From Rhodococcus sp. ARC_M6 (GTDB lineage Bacteria > Actinomycetota > Actinomycetes > Mycobacteriales > Mycobacteriaceae), in contig NZ_JALGQH010000004.1 in NCBI RefSeq assembly GCF_022810305.1, positions 186,001 to 250,000 of the forward strand: a stretch of DNA of 64,000 nt. The letters are read 5' to 3'. The notes under the pieces are model-generated. The model was not told the DNA's origin and did no database searches. It saw only the letters and a list, made by a program, of their open reading frames with translations. Positions 8,909 to 18,852 of the stretch are shown one piece after another (within the stretch, counting starts at the first letter, position 1; the number at the start of each line of letters is the position of its first letter). The translations under genes and the position numbers were made by a program.

Positions 8909-9493
8909 TCATTTCGGGCTGAATGCCGGACCGAGAAACGCCTCCAGGTAGGCCGACAGAGCCTCCCGATCGTCCACGTCGACTGCTGACCCCGGCGTCC
9001 CCACCAGGGAGACGAGAATCCGGATCAGCCATTCCGCCGCCGCGGGTAGGTCGAGGTCCTCGCGGGCCAGTCCCCGTTGCTGGGCGTCGCGTAGTCGGTC
9101 CACCCAGAAGTCGGACAACTGGGCGACCACGTCGCGAGAGTAGGTGCCCACGATCTCGGCGTACTCGCGCGGTTCCCGGGCGGCCAGTTCAACGGCCAGC
9201 GGCCCTAAAGGGGCCTGCCTCGACAGCACAACAGCCTCGGTCAGCATGCCGGACACGCTGTCCTGCCGCGTAATTCGATCTGCTGCGTCGTCCCAGAAGT
9301 CCGCGCCGCGGCGGATCAGGGCCGCCGAGAGCAGTGTCGCCTTGTCGCTGAAGAACCGGTACAGATAGGCGCGGCTGACATCGGCTTCCTGAGCCACAGC
9401 GCGCACGGTGGTACGGCGGATCCCGTCGCGCGCGAGACAGCGTTCAGCGGCGTCGAGGATGCGGTCGCGAATGGCGCTGGAGTGGGGGTTCAT
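8909..9493 (-). CDS. TetR-family transcriptional regulator
   Basis: 194 residues from the ATG at 9493 (MNPHSSAIRDRILDAAERCL); the frame is open upstream, but this start fits the TetR N-terminus. The helix-turn-helix is TTVRAVAQEADVSRAYLYRFFSDKATLL, residues about 26-53. The ligand domain is unassigned. Divergent from a DUF3556 membrane-protein gene, with a perfect 10-base-arm palindrome between them, so local repression of both genes is likely. Confidence 0.87.
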   Translation of the reverse strand: MNPHSSAIRDRILDAAERCLARDGIRRTTVRAVAQEADVSRAYLYRFFSDKATLLSAALIRRGADFWDDAADRITRQDSVSGMLTEAVVLSRQAPLGPLAVELAAREPREYAEIVGTYSRDVVAQLSDFWVDRLRDAQQRGLAREDLDLPAAAEWLIRILVSLVGTPGSAVDVDDREALSAYLEAFLGPAFSPK

Positions 9494-9538
9494 GGCGGCT
9501 CGATCATAGGACGTCTGGGACTTCTGTGAAATCTTCTT

Positions 9539-9564
9539 GTAGACACTTGTGCAGAAGTGTCTAC
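9539..9564. promoter_or_regulatory. TetR-type operator, perfect palindrome
   Basis: GTAGACACTT (9539-9548) and AAGTGTCTAC (9555-9564) are exact reverse complements separated by six bases. The site is 46 bases upstream of the tetR start and 96 upstream of the DUF3556 start, well placed for joint repression. Confidence 0.75.
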
Positions 9565-9659
9565 TGGGAATACGTTCTCCACCAGGACCGGCCGCGACGA
9601 GGCCCGGTCGCCAACCGCGTCGACGTAGTGTCGGCGGCGGTGAGCGCAACGGAGGACCT

Positions 9660-11360
9660 ATGGGATTCCTGCTACCGGTGGAACCGGACATCGATGCGGA
9701 CGAGTTGCGCGACGGGCGGCGACCCACCCAGATGCGGATTCTCTCGGAGAACTACCTCTCACAAGGTTTCGGGACGCCCGATGTGGTGTACGTCGGATAT
9801 CTCTTGAAGATTGCTCTGTTCATCCTCGGCGCGGCACTCTTCGCGTTGACCACACCCGGCGTGGACGGACTGTTCAACGTCAGTGAGTGGTGGGCCATGC
9901 CGGTCGTGTGGCAGAAGGTCGTGCTCTGGTGCATCCTCTTCGAGGTCACCGGTCTGGGCTGCGGATTCGGGCCCCTGAACCTGCGATTTCTGCCGCCGTT
10001 GGGTTCGTTCCTCTACTGGTTCCGCCGGGGAACCATCCGGATGCCTCCGTGGCCGAGGCGAGTTCCGCTCACCGCTGGAGACCGGCGCGGCGTCGCCGAC
10101 ATCATTTTGTACGCCGCGCTGCTCGTCTCGCTGCTGGTGGCATTGGTTTCCGCGACCGCTGCCGGGACGGTTCAGTTGCCCTGGCAGAAGGTAGCCGTCG
10201 TGTTGGGGCTACTCGCTCTCATCGGACTGCGTGACCGGACGATCTTCCTGGCCGCCCGCGCCGAGGTCTACGGCGCGATTGCCATGACCTTCCTCGTACC
10301 GTTCCCCGACTCCCTGGTGGCAGCCAAGTTCGTGCTGCTGTGCATCTGGTGGGGTGCGGCGGTCTCGAAACTCAACGTGCACTTCCCGTCGGTCGTGCAG
10401 GCGATGGAGGCGAACAGTCCGCTGTGGCGAACGAAGCGCATCAAGCACCTCTTCACCCAGTCGTACCCTGATGATCTGCGCCCATCGCGGCTCTCGAAGT
10501 TGCTCGCCCACGGCGGAACCGCGATCGAATTCGGCGTTCCACTCGTGCTGATCCTTTCCAGCGGCGGCACCGTCACGACGGTTGCCGCGATCGTGATGAT
10601 CCTGTTCCATCTGCACATCATCCTGACGATCCCGATGGGGACGCCGCTCGAGTGGAACGTATTCATGATCTTCGCGGTGCTGACTCTGTTCGTGAACAAG
10701 GCATCTCTGGGACTCGACGACTTGGTGCATCCCGCGGTCCTGCTGATCCCGGCCGTGAGCTTCCTTCTCGTGATCCTCGGCAACCTGTTCCCAGAGCGGA
10801 TCTGCTTCCTGCTCGGGATGCGGTACTACGCGGGGAACTGGGACACCACCGTCTGGTGCCTGTCGCCCAGTGGAGAACAGAAGCTGACCGACGGCACCAT
10901 CCGATTCGCGATGCTGCCGCACCGACAGCTGGAAAAGATCTACGGCGGCGAGGACGAAGCCCGAGTCACGCGCCTGACCGGCTTCGCGTTCCGTGCGATC
11001 CACACGCACGGTCGCGCGCACGCCGCTCTGCTGCCCCGACTCCTCGCCGACCAACCCACAACCGAGTACGTCGAACTCGACGGCGAGACGGTGGCCGGCG
11101 TCCTTCTCGGCTGGAACTTCGGTGACGGGCACTTGCATTCCGAGCAGCTCATGGAGACTCTCCGTGGCCTGTGTGCCTTCGATCCCGGTGAATTGCGGGT
11201 GCTGGTCTTGGACGCTCAGCCGATCCACAAGCAGACCCAGGCTTATCGGTTGCTGGACGCCGCCACCGGTGAGTTCGAACGGGGCACGGTTCGGGTTGCG
11301 GACATGGTCAACCGGCAACCCTGGGCTGACGACATGCCGGTGACGGTGAGAGTTCCGTGA
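9660..11360 (+). CDS. DUF3556 multi-pass membrane protein
   Basis: 566 residues from the ATG at 9660, chosen because GGAGG sits just before it and MGFLLPVEPDIDADELR fits the DUF3556 N-terminus. Several membrane segments lie between about 50 and 380, and a soluble C-terminal region of about 180 residues follows the last one. The family is found mainly in Mycobacteriales and has no assigned biochemical role. A TetR gene with a shared palindromic operator diverges from it. Confidence 0.8.
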   Translation: MGFLLPVEPDIDADELRDGRRPTQMRILSENYLSQGFGTPDVVYVGYLLKIALFILGAALFALTTPGVDGLFNVSEWWAMPVVWQKVVLWCILFEVTGLGCGFGPLNLRFLPPLGSFLYWFRRGTIRMPPWPRRVPLTAGDRRGVADIILYAALLVSLLVALVSATAAGTVQLPWQKVAVVLGLLALIGLRDRTIFLAARAEVYGAIAMTFLVPFPDSLVAAKFVLLCIWWGAAVSKLNVHFPSVVQAMEANSPLWRTKRIKHLFTQSYPDDLRPSRLSKLLAHGGTAIEFGVPLVLILSSGGTVTTVAAIVMILFHLHIILTIPMGTPLEWNVFMIFAVLTLFVNKASLGLDDLVHPAVLLIPAVSFLLVILGNLFPERICFLLGMRYYAGNWDTTVWCLSPSGEQKLTDGTIRFAMLPHRQLEKIYGGEDEARVTRLTGFAFRAIHTHGRAHAALLPRLLADQPTTEYVELDGETVAGVLLGWNFGDGHLHSEQLMETLRGLCAFDPGELRVLVLDAQPIHKQTQAYRLLDAATGEFERGTVRVADMVNRQPWADDMPVTVRVP

Positions 11361-11367
11361 GTCGCAA

Positions 11368-11943
11368 TCACTGTTGGTCGATTGCTCGGCGGAGCAATGC
11401 GTAGACCGCCTCGGTGACGTCGTCTTCGTCCTGGTCGCCGAGTCCGGCGATCTCCTGAACGAACCGCCCGAACACACCCCAGCCGAGAGCCATTCCCGTG
11501 ATCGCGGCAACAAGGATTCGAGGGTCATCGCCTGAGGTGGACGGACGGTCGATGTCTCCCGCGATGCGTTGGCTCAGTGCGGCCAGCGCTGGAGACTGAC
11601 CGAGGAGCGTCTCGGGTGCGCCGCCGGCGAGGATCGATTGCGCGACCATGCGGGCATACTCGGACGACTTCGGTCTCATGATGGTGGAGACGGCGTCGTC
11701 AACGGTCGGTGCGTCGACGAAATAGTCTGCCCATTCGGCTGATGCTCGTTGCAGCACGATCTTGAGGAGATCGTCCTTCGTACCGATGTAATGGTGGATC
11801 AGTCCGTAATTGACCCCCGCAGCCGTTGCAACTTCTCGGAGCGAGACGTCGCTCGCCCCCTTCTCCGCGAACAGTGGGCGGGCAGCCGCAACAAGACGGG
11901 CGATTACTCGCTCACGGGCCGACGAAGTGGTCGTGTCTGTCAC
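11368..11943 (-). CDS. TetR-family transcriptional regulator
   Basis: 191 residues from the GTG at 11943 (VTDTTTSSARERVIARLVAAARPLFAEKG); the ribosome site is weak, so the start is provisional. Helix-turn-helix ASDVSLREVATAAGVNYGLIHHYIGTKDDLL, then a Gly/Met-rich C-domain (AAITGMALGWGVFG). It diverges from the amidohydrolase/dioxygenase operon and ends seven bases from the convergent DUF3556 stop. Its likely operator is the TTAGCC palindrome at 12057. Confidence 0.85.
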   Translation of the reverse strand: MTDTTTSSARERVIARLVAAARPLFAEKGASDVSLREVATAAGVNYGLIHHYIGTKDDLLKIVLQRASAEWADYFVDAPTVDDAVSTIMRPKSSEYARMVAQSILAGGAPETLLGQSPALAALSQRIAGDIDRPSTSGDDPRILVAAITGMALGWGVFGRFVQEIAGLGDQDEDDVTEAVYALLRRAIDQQ

Positions 11944-12056
11944 AGCGGGGCCCCGTATCGATCGTTCGGTTGGAAGAGCAATCTTCACTGTAGTGGGGTG
12001 TCGGATCTGCCCCGCTCGTTGTTTTTCCCTCCTGATGGAACAAGCCCTTGCCAAAC

Positions 12057-12072
12057 TTAGCCACACGGCTAA
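12057..12072. promoter_or_regulatory. Candidate TetR operator (TTAGCC-N4-GGCTAA)
   Basis: Perfect six-base arms around ACAC, in the 231-base divergent gap between tetR (start 11943) and the amidohydrolase (start 12175). Shorter than the other operators in this window, so less certain. Confidence 0.5.
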
Positions 12073-12174
12073 TCTGATGCGTGTTCGCTGGGCATCGAGG
12101 GAGCAGTTCTATTGCGGCACTTGCGATCAAGCTCAGCGAGGGCGTTCAGGATCGTGACTCGCGAAGAGGTGGAC

Positions 12175-13914
12175 ATGAACAATTTTGATCTCGTTATCCG
12201 AAACGGCACAGTCGTCGACGGCTCGGGCCGACCCCCACAGCACGCTGATGTAGCTATCTCTGACGGCGTCATCGTCGAAGTAGGAGACGTGACCGGCGTC
12301 GGCCGCGAGGAGATCGATGCGCGTGGTCAACTGGTCACCCCGGGATTCATCGACGTACATACGCACTACGACGGTCAGGCCACGTGGGAGAACCGGCTGG
12401 TTCCGTCGACCAACCATGGGGTGACGACTGTAGTCATGGGCAACTGCGGTGTCGGATTTGCGCCGTGTAAGCCCGAGCAGCGCGACATGTTGATCAAGCT
12501 CATGGAAGGTGTCGAGGATATTCCGAACGTCGTACTCAGTGAGGGGTTGGACTGGCAGTGGACCACCTATCCCGAGTACCTCGACTACCTGAGTCGGCGT
12601 CAGTTCGACGCCGACATCTGCAGCTACGTCCCGCATGCCGCCCTACGCACTTATGTCATGGGGGAGAGGGCATTTCACCGCGAACCGGCTACGTCGGAGG
12701 AGATCGAGAAGATGGCTGCTCTTCTCGAGGAAGCGATCCGTGCCGGCGCTTTCGGGTTCGGCACGTCACAGACGATGTTCCACCGTTCCAGCGACGGCCA
12801 GCTCACGCCGACCGTGGCCGCGACTGAGGAAGAGTACGCCGGACTGGCCGCTGCCCTCGGACGAGCCGGTGCGGGCCTGATCCAGTTCGTCATCGAGTAC
12901 AACGACAACTGGGAGCAAGTCTTGGACATGGGCTTGCGACAGGCGAAGGAGTTCGGCCGACCCTTCAGCATGTCGGTGGTCCAAAGTCACGGTAATCCAA
13001 AGATCTGGCGCACCGTCGTGGACAAGTTCGACACGTTCAACGCAGCGGGCGGCGAGGCCACGATGCAGGTCCTGCCGCGGCCGTTGGGTGTCCTGCTGGG
13101 TCTCGAGCTGACCCTGAGTCCCTTCTACTCGACCGAGACCTACCTGGCGATGGCTGACTGGCCACTTGCCGACCGCGTCCGCGAACTGCGCAGACCGGAG
13201 GTCAAGGCGCGCATCCTCGCCGAGAGTAACGACCCCGATCCGGATATGGCGATCGGAATGCGGGTACGCGACTTCGGTCAGCTCTACGAGATGGGTGAGG
13301 GTTTCGACTACGAACCCGCCCGCGGCAGCAGCATCGGTGCGCAGGCCGAACGTTGGGGTGTCGCTCCCGAGAGCCTCGTCTACGACAAGCTGTTGGACAA
13401 GGACGGCCGCAATATCCTCTATTTGGCATTCTCGAACTACGCCGATTACACCCTCGAGCCGACTCGCGAGATGCTCCTCAATGCCCACGCCGTTCCAGGT
13501 TTGGGCGACGGTGGTGCCCATCTCGGGGTTATCTGCGACGGCAGCATTTACACCCACCTGCTCACACACTGGGGCCGGGACCGCGTCCAGGGGGAACGGT
13601 TGTCCCTTCCTTATCTGATCCATGTGATGACCAAGCGATGCGCCGAGGTGATGGGCCTGCAGGATCGGGGCCTCATCGCGCCGGGCTACCGAGCCGACCT
13701 GAACGTCATCGATCTGGAGAAACTCGAATTGGAGCTGCCGCGCGTAGTCCGTGATCTACCGGCTGGCGGCCGACGCCTGATGCAGGACGCGCGCGGCTAC
13801 ACCGCCACCATCGTCAACGGCACCGTCGTCACCCGCGGCGGGCAGCACACCGGTGCCTTGCCGGGGAACCTGGTTCGAGGCCCGCAACCTGCACCATCCC
13901 GTCTCTCATCCTGA
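12175..13914 (+). CDS. Amidohydrolase of the N-acyl-D-amino-acid deacylase (D-aminoacylase) type
   Basis: 579 residues from the ATG at 12175, preceded by AGAGGTGG; a GTG seven codons earlier is less likely. [16 protein letters not shown] opens the small beta domain, [16 protein letters not shown] carries the metal-binding Hx[12 protein letters not shown] holds the cysteine typical of this subfamily, and LGDGGAHLG carries the catalytic aspartate region. The family hydrolyses amide bonds of N-acyl-D-amino acids or related compounds using zinc. It is first in a two-gene operon with a TauD-like dioxygenase 28 bases on. The exact substrate is not readable. Confidence 0.82.
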   Translation: MNNFDLVIRNGTVVDGSGRPPQHADVAISDGVIVEVGDVTGVGREEIDARGQLVTPGFIDVHTHYDGQATWENRLVPSTNHGVTTVVMGNCGVGFAPCKPEQRDMLIKLMEGVEDIPNVVLSEGLDWQWTTYPEYLDYLSRRQFDADICSYVPHAALRTYVMGERAFHREPATSEEIEKMAALLEEAIRAGAFGFGTSQTMFHRSSDGQLTPTVAATEEEYAGLAAALGRAGAGLIQFVIEYNDNWEQVLDMGLRQAKEFGRPFSMSVVQSHGNPKIWRTVVDKFDTFNAAGGEATMQVLPRPLGVLLGLELTLSPFYSTETYLAMADWPLADRVRELRRPEVKARILAESNDPDPDMAIGMRVRDFGQLYEMGEGFDYEPARGSSIGAQAERWGVAPESLVYDKLLDKDGRNILYLAFSNYADYTLEPTREMLLNAHAVPGLGDGGAHLGVICDGSIYTHLLTHWGRDRVQGERLSLPYLIHVMTKRCAEVMGLQDRGLIAPGYRADLNVIDLEKLELELPRVVRDLPAGGRRLMQDARGYTATIVNGTVVTRGGQHTGALPGNLVRGPQPAPSRLSS

Positions 13915-13942
13915 AAATTCCACGCTCTATCCAGGAGGAACT

Positions 13943-15013
13943 ATGAACGACGCCCTCTCGCCGGTCGGCGGTCGCCGCGCCTGGCTCGGCAGCGCCATCG
14001 ACTACCGTCAGGACGGCCTGCGGCAATTGTCCGCAGCAGAGCTCACCGAGATCGACGCAGCATTGGCCACACTGAAGGCCCGCGGCGACCTGGACCTAGC
14101 CGACATCACCGTCGACACTTTCCCGCTACACACCGTTGGACGGTTCCTGTCTCGACTGCGCGACGAACTGTGGTCGGGCTTGGGCTTCGTGCTCATCCGC
14201 GGGCTGTCACGCGAACGGTACTGCGACGACGACCTGGCGCGGATCTACTGCGGCCTCGGCGCTCACCTGGGCGTCATCATCCCGCAGTCGGGAAATGGCG
14301 AGATCCTGGGCCATGTGCTGAACGTGGCCGACCTGGTCGACGAACAGGTCCGTGGTTACCGGTCGGCGCAGTCGATGAACATGCATTGCGACGGACATGA
14401 CGTGGTCTCGCTTCTCTGCTTGCGCGAGGCGAAGGACGGCGGAGCCAGCAGGATCGCCAGTGCGGCGGCGGTCCACGACCGCATGATCGAGACGAACGCC
14501 GACCTTGCCCGTGTGCTCTACGAGGGTATGCCGGTGATGCGGGGGCAGATGGATGCCGAACGCGGCGACGGCAAAATCGTGACCTCGGATAGTGTTGCGC
14601 TCTTTTCCCAGAACGACGGCGTTTTCAGCTCGTGTGTCCACATTGCCCAGACCCGCGACGCCGCCCGGGCAGGTTACTTCGACATCACGACTGAGCAAGA
14701 AGCTGCGTTGGAGCTGTTCTGCGAACTGTCCTCCTCACCGGAGTTCTACCTGGACATGAGTATTGCGCCCGGAGACATCCAGTTCCTCAACAACCGACTG
14801 ATCGTCCATGGACGCACACCGTACGAGGACCATGAGAATGTCGACCAGCGGCGGCACCTGATGCGACTCTGGGTGAACGTTCCGTCGTGGCCGCGTCGTC
14901 CGGACAACCAGCAGGACATCTACTCGATGGCCGACCTGCCGCGGTGGGCGCAGTTCCGCACGCCCTACATGGAGATGCCGGAGCGCTACCTGGCCCAGTT
15001 CAGGGTTCCGTGA
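13943..15013 (+). CDS. TauD/TfdA-like Fe(II)/2-oxoglutarate dioxygenase
   Basis: 356 residues from ATG with an excellent CCAGGAGGAA site. FVLIRGL near residue 95, HCDGHD near 152 (the HxD iron ligands) and IVHGRTPYEDHE near 292 (distal His), followed by LMRLWVNVP with the oxoglutarate-binding arginine, match the family. It probably hydroxylates an organic acid or amide using 2-oxoglutarate and O2. Translation and order suggest joint action with the upstream deacylase. Confidence 0.8.
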   Translation: MNDALSPVGGRRAWLGSAIDYRQDGLRQLSAAELTEIDAALATLKARGDLDLADITVDTFPLHTVGRFLSRLRDELWSGLGFVLIRGLSRERYCDDDLARIYCGLGAHLGVIIPQSGNGEILGHVLNVADLVDEQVRGYRSAQSMNMHCDGHDVVSLLCLREAKDGGASRIASAAAVHDRMIETNADLARVLYEGMPVMRGQMDAERGDGKIVTSDSVALFSQNDGVFSSCVHIAQTRDAARAGYFDITTEQEAALELFCELSSSPEFYLDMSIAPGDIQFLNNRLIVHGRTPYEDHENVDQRRHLMRLWVNVPSWPRRPDNQQDIYSMADLPRWAQFRTPYMEMPERYLAQFRVP

Positions 15014-15132
15014 GTCACAATCTCGAGTGGTTCGGATCCTGCACTCAGCGGTGTGTCAGATGTGGGCACTATCGTTGAGTGGCCGACGGCATCTCGTCGG
15101 AGGTAGTCGTTCGGAGATTTGCAGGAGGCACG

Positions 15133-16371
15133 ATGCGCTCACAGACGCACAAGCGAGTTGCCGGTGCGGTGGCGGTCGTCGCGGCAATGATGCTGGCAGC
15201 GGGGTGCACCGTCTCCACTGACGACACGGCAAGTCCGCCGGCCGCCGGAGTTACCACCACGGTCACCAGCGACGCAGTTGTCACGGTGTCACCGGCCGAA
15301 GGCGGTACTCCGATCAATCCGCTGGATCCGGTCACCGTCGAGGTTGCCAAGGGAACATTGACGAGTGTCACCCTCACCAACCCCGAGGGTAAGGACGTCG
15401 CCGGAATCATCACGCCGGACGAGACGGCCTGGAAGCCGAGTGGGCCGCTCGGATACGGCAAGACCTACGACTTGACGGTTGCTGCCGTCGACGCGAATGA
15501 TGTTGCAACAACAAAGAATACGACGCTCACGACCGTCGCGCCCGACAATCAGACGCGGGCGTACATCAACACCACCGGTGGAGCATCCATCTCCGACGGG
15601 GGCACGTACGGCGTCGGCACCGTTGTCGCTGTTCACTTCGACGAGTCGATCGGTGACAAAGCTGCAGCCGAGAAGTCTCTGACGGTGACCACCAATCCGC
15701 CGGTGCTGGGATCCTGGTACTGGGTGGACAGTCAGAACGTTCACTGGCGCCCGCAGAACTACTACGCGCCTGGCACAACGGTTTCGGTGAACGCGAACAT
15801 CTACGGCAAGGAACTGGGTAAGGGGCTCTACGGCGAGCAGGACGACACCGTTGCGTTCAATATCGGTGATTCGCATGTCTCGATTGCCGACGACAACACC
15901 AAGATGGTGACCGTCTACGAGAACGGTCAGGTAGTCAAGGAAATGCCCACCTCGATGGGCATGGGCGGCACCGAAACCATTGGCGGCATCACACTTTCGT
16001 TCTGGACACAGCCTGGCACCTACACCGTCCTGGACAAGGCCAACCCGGTCATCATGGACTCGTCGACCTACGGCCTGCCCATCAATTCGCGACTCGGGTA
16101 CAAGGAATCCATCAACTGGGCGACCCGCATCAGCAATGACGGCATCTACCTGCACGAGCTCGAGAGCACCGTCTGGGCTCAGGGCAACACCGATACCTCG
16201 CACGGTTGCCTTAATCTCAGTGCGGCCAATGCCAAGTGGTTCTTCGACTTCTCGCAGCCCGGCGACGTAGTCGAGATCAAGAACACCGGCGGCGCACCGC
16301 TCGAGGTGTGGCAGAACGGCGACTGGAGCCTCTCGTGGGATCAGTGGGCCGCAGGCAGCGCGCTCGGCTGA
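15133..16371 (+). CDS. L,D-transpeptidase lipoprotein (YkuD, Ig-like domains)
   Basis: 412 residues from the ATG at 15133 after GCAGGAGG. A type II signal peptide ends in the lipobox LAAGC. Ig-like domains follow (about 45-240). The YkuD catalytic domain includes HELESTVWAQG and SHGCLNLS, with H357 and nucleophile C359. It forms 3-3 peptidoglycan crosslinks outside the membrane, the dominant crosslink type in Mycobacteriales under stress. Length and layout are like mycobacterial Ldt enzymes. It has its own 119-base upstream gap with no obvious motif. Confidence 0.92.
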   Translation: MRSQTHKRVAGAVAVVAAMMLAAGCTVSTDDTASPPAAGVTTTVTSDAVVTVSPAEGGTPINPLDPVTVEVAKGTLTSVTLTNPEGKDVAGIITPDETAWKPSGPLGYGKTYDLTVAAVDANDVATTKNTTLTTVAPDNQTRAYINTTGGASISDGGTYGVGTVVAVHFDESIGDKAAAEKSLTVTTNPPVLGSWYWVDSQNVHWRPQNYYAPGTTVSVNANIYGKELGKGLYGEQDDTVAFNIGDSHVSIADDNTKMVTVYENGQVVKEMPTSMGMGGTETIGGITLSFWTQPGTYTVLDKANPVIMDSSTYGLPINSRLGYKESINWATRISNDGIYLHELESTVWAQGNTDTSHGCLNLSAANAKWFFDFSQPGDVVEIKNTGGAPLEVWQNGDWSLSWDQWAAGSALG

Positions 16372-16386
16372 GCTAGATTTTTTCCT

Positions 16387-17160
16387 GTGCCTCGCATCAA
16401 GATTTCCTACGGTTCCCACAGTCAGCAGTTCGGGCACCTCTATGTGCCCGACAGCGCAGACGGTCCTGTCCCAGTTGTCATGCAGATCCATGGCGGCTAC
16501 TGGAGTGGGCAGTACGGACTGAGTCTCGGTACGGCATTTGCCGTCGAACTTGCTCGCAGCGGAGTCGCAGTCTGGAACATCGAATACCGGCGCCTCGGGG
16601 CGGGCGGCGGCTGGCCGGAGATGTCGGCGGATGTGAAAGCCGCGTACGACGCGATCCCCGGGATGGTTGCCGACGCTTCCTCGGTTGACTTCGACCTCAA
16701 GCAGATTCGACTGGTCGGGCACTCGGCCGGCGGGCATCTCGCGGTCTGGTTGGCGGGGGAGAACGACGTGTTCACGCGCCCCGCGAGGGTTGTCGCGCAA
16801 GCTGCCGCGCTGGATTTGGCGTCGGCGGCGGAGCGTGGCCGGCGTATCAGCTACATCGAGGACCTTTTCGGAGTTCCGTTCGAATCCGATCCTGATCTGT
16901 ATCGCAGTGCGTCACCTCAACATCGCTTGCCGATCGGTGTACCCGTTATCTGCGTGACGGGTGAGGAAGATCTGCAGGTGTCAGCGAAGGTTAGTGCCCG
17001 CTATGTGGCAGCGGCCGATGCGCTCGGCGATCCGGTGGCGTTGCACGTGGTCGAAGGCGAGGGGCACGACGCGTTTCTCTCGCCCTCGACGGAGAGTTGG
17101 CGGCTCTCCCGTGAGTTGATCCTTGCCGAAGACCTGCTGACTCCGAACATGTCACGCTGA
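16387..17160 (+). CDS. Alpha/beta hydrolase (BD-FAE/kynurenine-formamidase-like esterase)
   Basis: 257 residues from a GTG 15 bases after the L,D-transpeptidase. Oxyanion-hole HGGYW near residue 36, nucleophile elbow GHSAGG near 118, and a late acid/His pair (TGEEDLQV, GEGHDAF) are all present. No signal peptide, so it is cytosolic. Its last bases overlap the end of the convergent MFS gene by nine bases. Substrate unknown; small esters are typical. Confidence 0.82.
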   Translation: MPRIKISYGSHSQQFGHLYVPDSADGPVPVVMQIHGGYWSGQYGLSLGTAFAVELARSGVAVWNIEYRRLGAGGGWPEMSADVKAAYDAIPGMVADASSVDFDLKQIRLVGHSAGGHLAVWLAGENDVFTRPARVVAQAAALDLASAAERGRRISYIEDLFGVPFESDPDLYRSASPQHRLPIGVPVICVTGEEDLQVSAKVSARYVAAADALGDPVALHVVEGEGHDAFLSPSTESWRLSRELILAEDLLTPNMSR

Positions 17161-18741
17161 CAAAGCTTTCTTCTTGCCAGGAAGAATGAACGCGACGACG
17201 ACTGCGCCCACGAGTAACGCGAGACCGCCGGCCCAACTGGCCGCCGAGATCGCGTCGGCGTAGGCGCTACCGGCCGCGTCGAGCAGTGGCTGAGCTTGCG
17301 CGGCAGCCAACGGGTTGCCGGCCATCTCTTGGGCAACCAGCGAAGCACCTCCGACGGATTCTCTCGAGACCTCCATTGCGTAGGCGGCCTGCTGCGCGAG
17401 TTCCCCGGTCAGCTGTGGGACAGCCATGCCTTCGATGAAACCGGCAATCGAATCCTTGTAGCTTGCCGCGAGAATCGATCCGAGAATTGCGATTCCCAAC
17501 GAGCCGCCGAGTTCGATGGCAGTGTCGTTGAGCCCGCCCGCAGCGCCGAGGTCATCTTCGGAGAAGTTGTCCATGATGGCGTCGGTGGCAGGCGGCTCAC
17601 TCAGGCCGATGCCCAGTCCGAGCAGAATCAGCGGCACCGCGAACATCCAGTATCCGGAATCGCCGTCGACCTGCGTGAGTACGAGAACACCGGCCGCAGC
17701 GATCGACATTCCGCCGACAATCGTGGCGCGAACACCGATGAGTGGTGTGATTCGCCCGCTGACCACAGCGCCGATCGAGACGGCAATTGCCAAGGGCAGG
17801 AGTCGAACACCCGTTTCGAGTGCGCCGTATCCGAGGATGAACTGGAACTGCTGAGAGACGTAGTAGATCGCGCCGAATGCGGCGAGAAAGAGGAGGAGGA
17901 CTGCGAGTGTCGCGCCGCCGACCATTCGCTGTCCGAGTTTACGGACGTCGAGGAGTGGTTGCGGGTGGCGTAGTTCCCACGTGATGAACAAGGCCAGGCC
18001 GACAAGCGAGAGGCCTGCTGCGCCGAGGGGTCCGATGCTCCAACCGAAGTGGAAGCCGTTGATGATCGAGTACACGAGCGAGCCGATGGTGACGACGGAG
18101 AGTGCGCCGCCGACCCAGTCGATGCGGCCGAGGTTCTCGGCTTTGCTCGGCGGGACCAGTAGGACTGCGGCGATTGCGGCGGCAGCGGCAATCGGGACGT
18201 TGATCAGGAATGTGGCGCTCCAGGAATGACTTTCGAGAATCCAGCCGGCGAGTAGTGGTCCGAGTGCGATAGCCAGGCCAGATGTGGCTGCCCAGGCCGC
18301 GATGGCTCGTGATCGTTCCGATTTGGGGAATGTCGCGACCAACAGGGAGAGCGTCGCGGGCATGATGATCGCGGCTCCGACGCCCATGATCATCCGTGCC
18401 GCGATGACTGCGGTGGTCGTGTCCGCGATACTGCCGAACACTGCGCCGGCCGCAAAGACGGCGAGCCCGGCGAGGAGTGCGCCGCGGCGGCTGTATTTGT
18501 CGCCGATCACGCCGAACAGCAGCATCAATGCCGCGTAGGGGACGGTGTATCCGTCGATGACCCATTGCAATTGGGTGCTGGTAAGTCCGAGATCGCGAGT
18601 CATGTCGGGGGCCGCGACGATCAGGGCCGTGTTTGCCATGACAACGATCAGCAAACTCAGGCAGAGGACGCCCAGTGCCGCCCATCGTCGGGAATAGGGC
18701 TGGTCCATCTCTGGGACCGGCGTGGTCTGCAAGGTAGTCAC
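17152..18741 (-). CDS. MFS drug-efflux transporter, DHA2 (14-TM) family
   Basis: 529 residues from a GTG at 18741 with GGAG upstream. About fourteen membrane spans. The N-terminal WVIDGYTVPYAALMLLFGVIGDKYSRRG holds DHA2 motifs D1 and A, and SGLAIALGPLLAGWILE is the antiporter motif C. It is a proton-coupled exporter of hydrophobic or cationic drugs by family. Faces a TetR gene with two near-identical operators between them, a classical efflux-pump switch. Confidence 0.88.
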   Translation of the reverse strand: MTTLQTTPVPEMDQPYSRRWAALGVLCLSLLIVVMANTALIVAAPDMTRDLGLTSTQLQWVIDGYTVPYAALMLLFGVIGDKYSRRGALLAGLAVFAAGAVFGSIADTTTAVIAARMIMGVGAAIIMPATLSLLVATFPKSERSRAIAAWAATSGLAIALGPLLAGWILESHSWSATFLINVPIAAAAAIAAVLLVPPSKAENLGRIDWVGGALSVVTIGSLVYSIINGFHFGWSIGPLGAAGLSLVGLALFITWELRHPQPLLDVRKLGQRMVGGATLAVLLLFLAAFGAIYYVSQQFQFILGYGALETGVRLLPLAIAVSIGAVVSGRITPLIGVRATIVGGMSIAAAGVLVLTQVDGDSGYWMFAVPLILLGLGIGLSEPPATDAIMDNFSEDDLGAAGGLNDTAIELGGSLGIAILGSILAASYKDSIAGFIEGMAVPQLTGELAQQAAYAMEVSRESVGGASLVAQEMAGNPLAAAQAQPLLDAAGSAYADAISAASWAGGLALLVGAVVVAFILPGKKKALSA

Positions 18742-18767
18742 GATTGGACTCCGTTTCCGAAAAGTAA

Positions 18768-18812
18768 TTGCACAGTGATGTGTAAGTTAATAACTTGCAC
18801 ACGGTTGTGCAA
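18768..18812. promoter_or_regulatory. Tandem TetR operators controlling the efflux pump
   Basis: Two 18-base sites: TTGCACA-GTGA-TGTGTAA (18768-18785) and TTGCACA-CGGT-TGTGCAA (18795-18812), identical but for one arm base and the spacer. Centres are 27 bases apart. Between them AAGTTA-A-TAACTT (18784-18796) forms another perfect repeat. The pair lies between MFS start 18741 and tetR start 18853. Confidence 0.8.
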
Positions 18813-18852
18813 CTATCATTGACCTAGATCACACTGGGAAGGTGGAGAGTGC

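Noticed and set aside
15289..16800. Minus-strand open frame of 503 codons across the L,D-transpeptidase
   Set aside because: Opposite a protein with signal peptide and catalytic motifs; composition is that of an antisense shadow.
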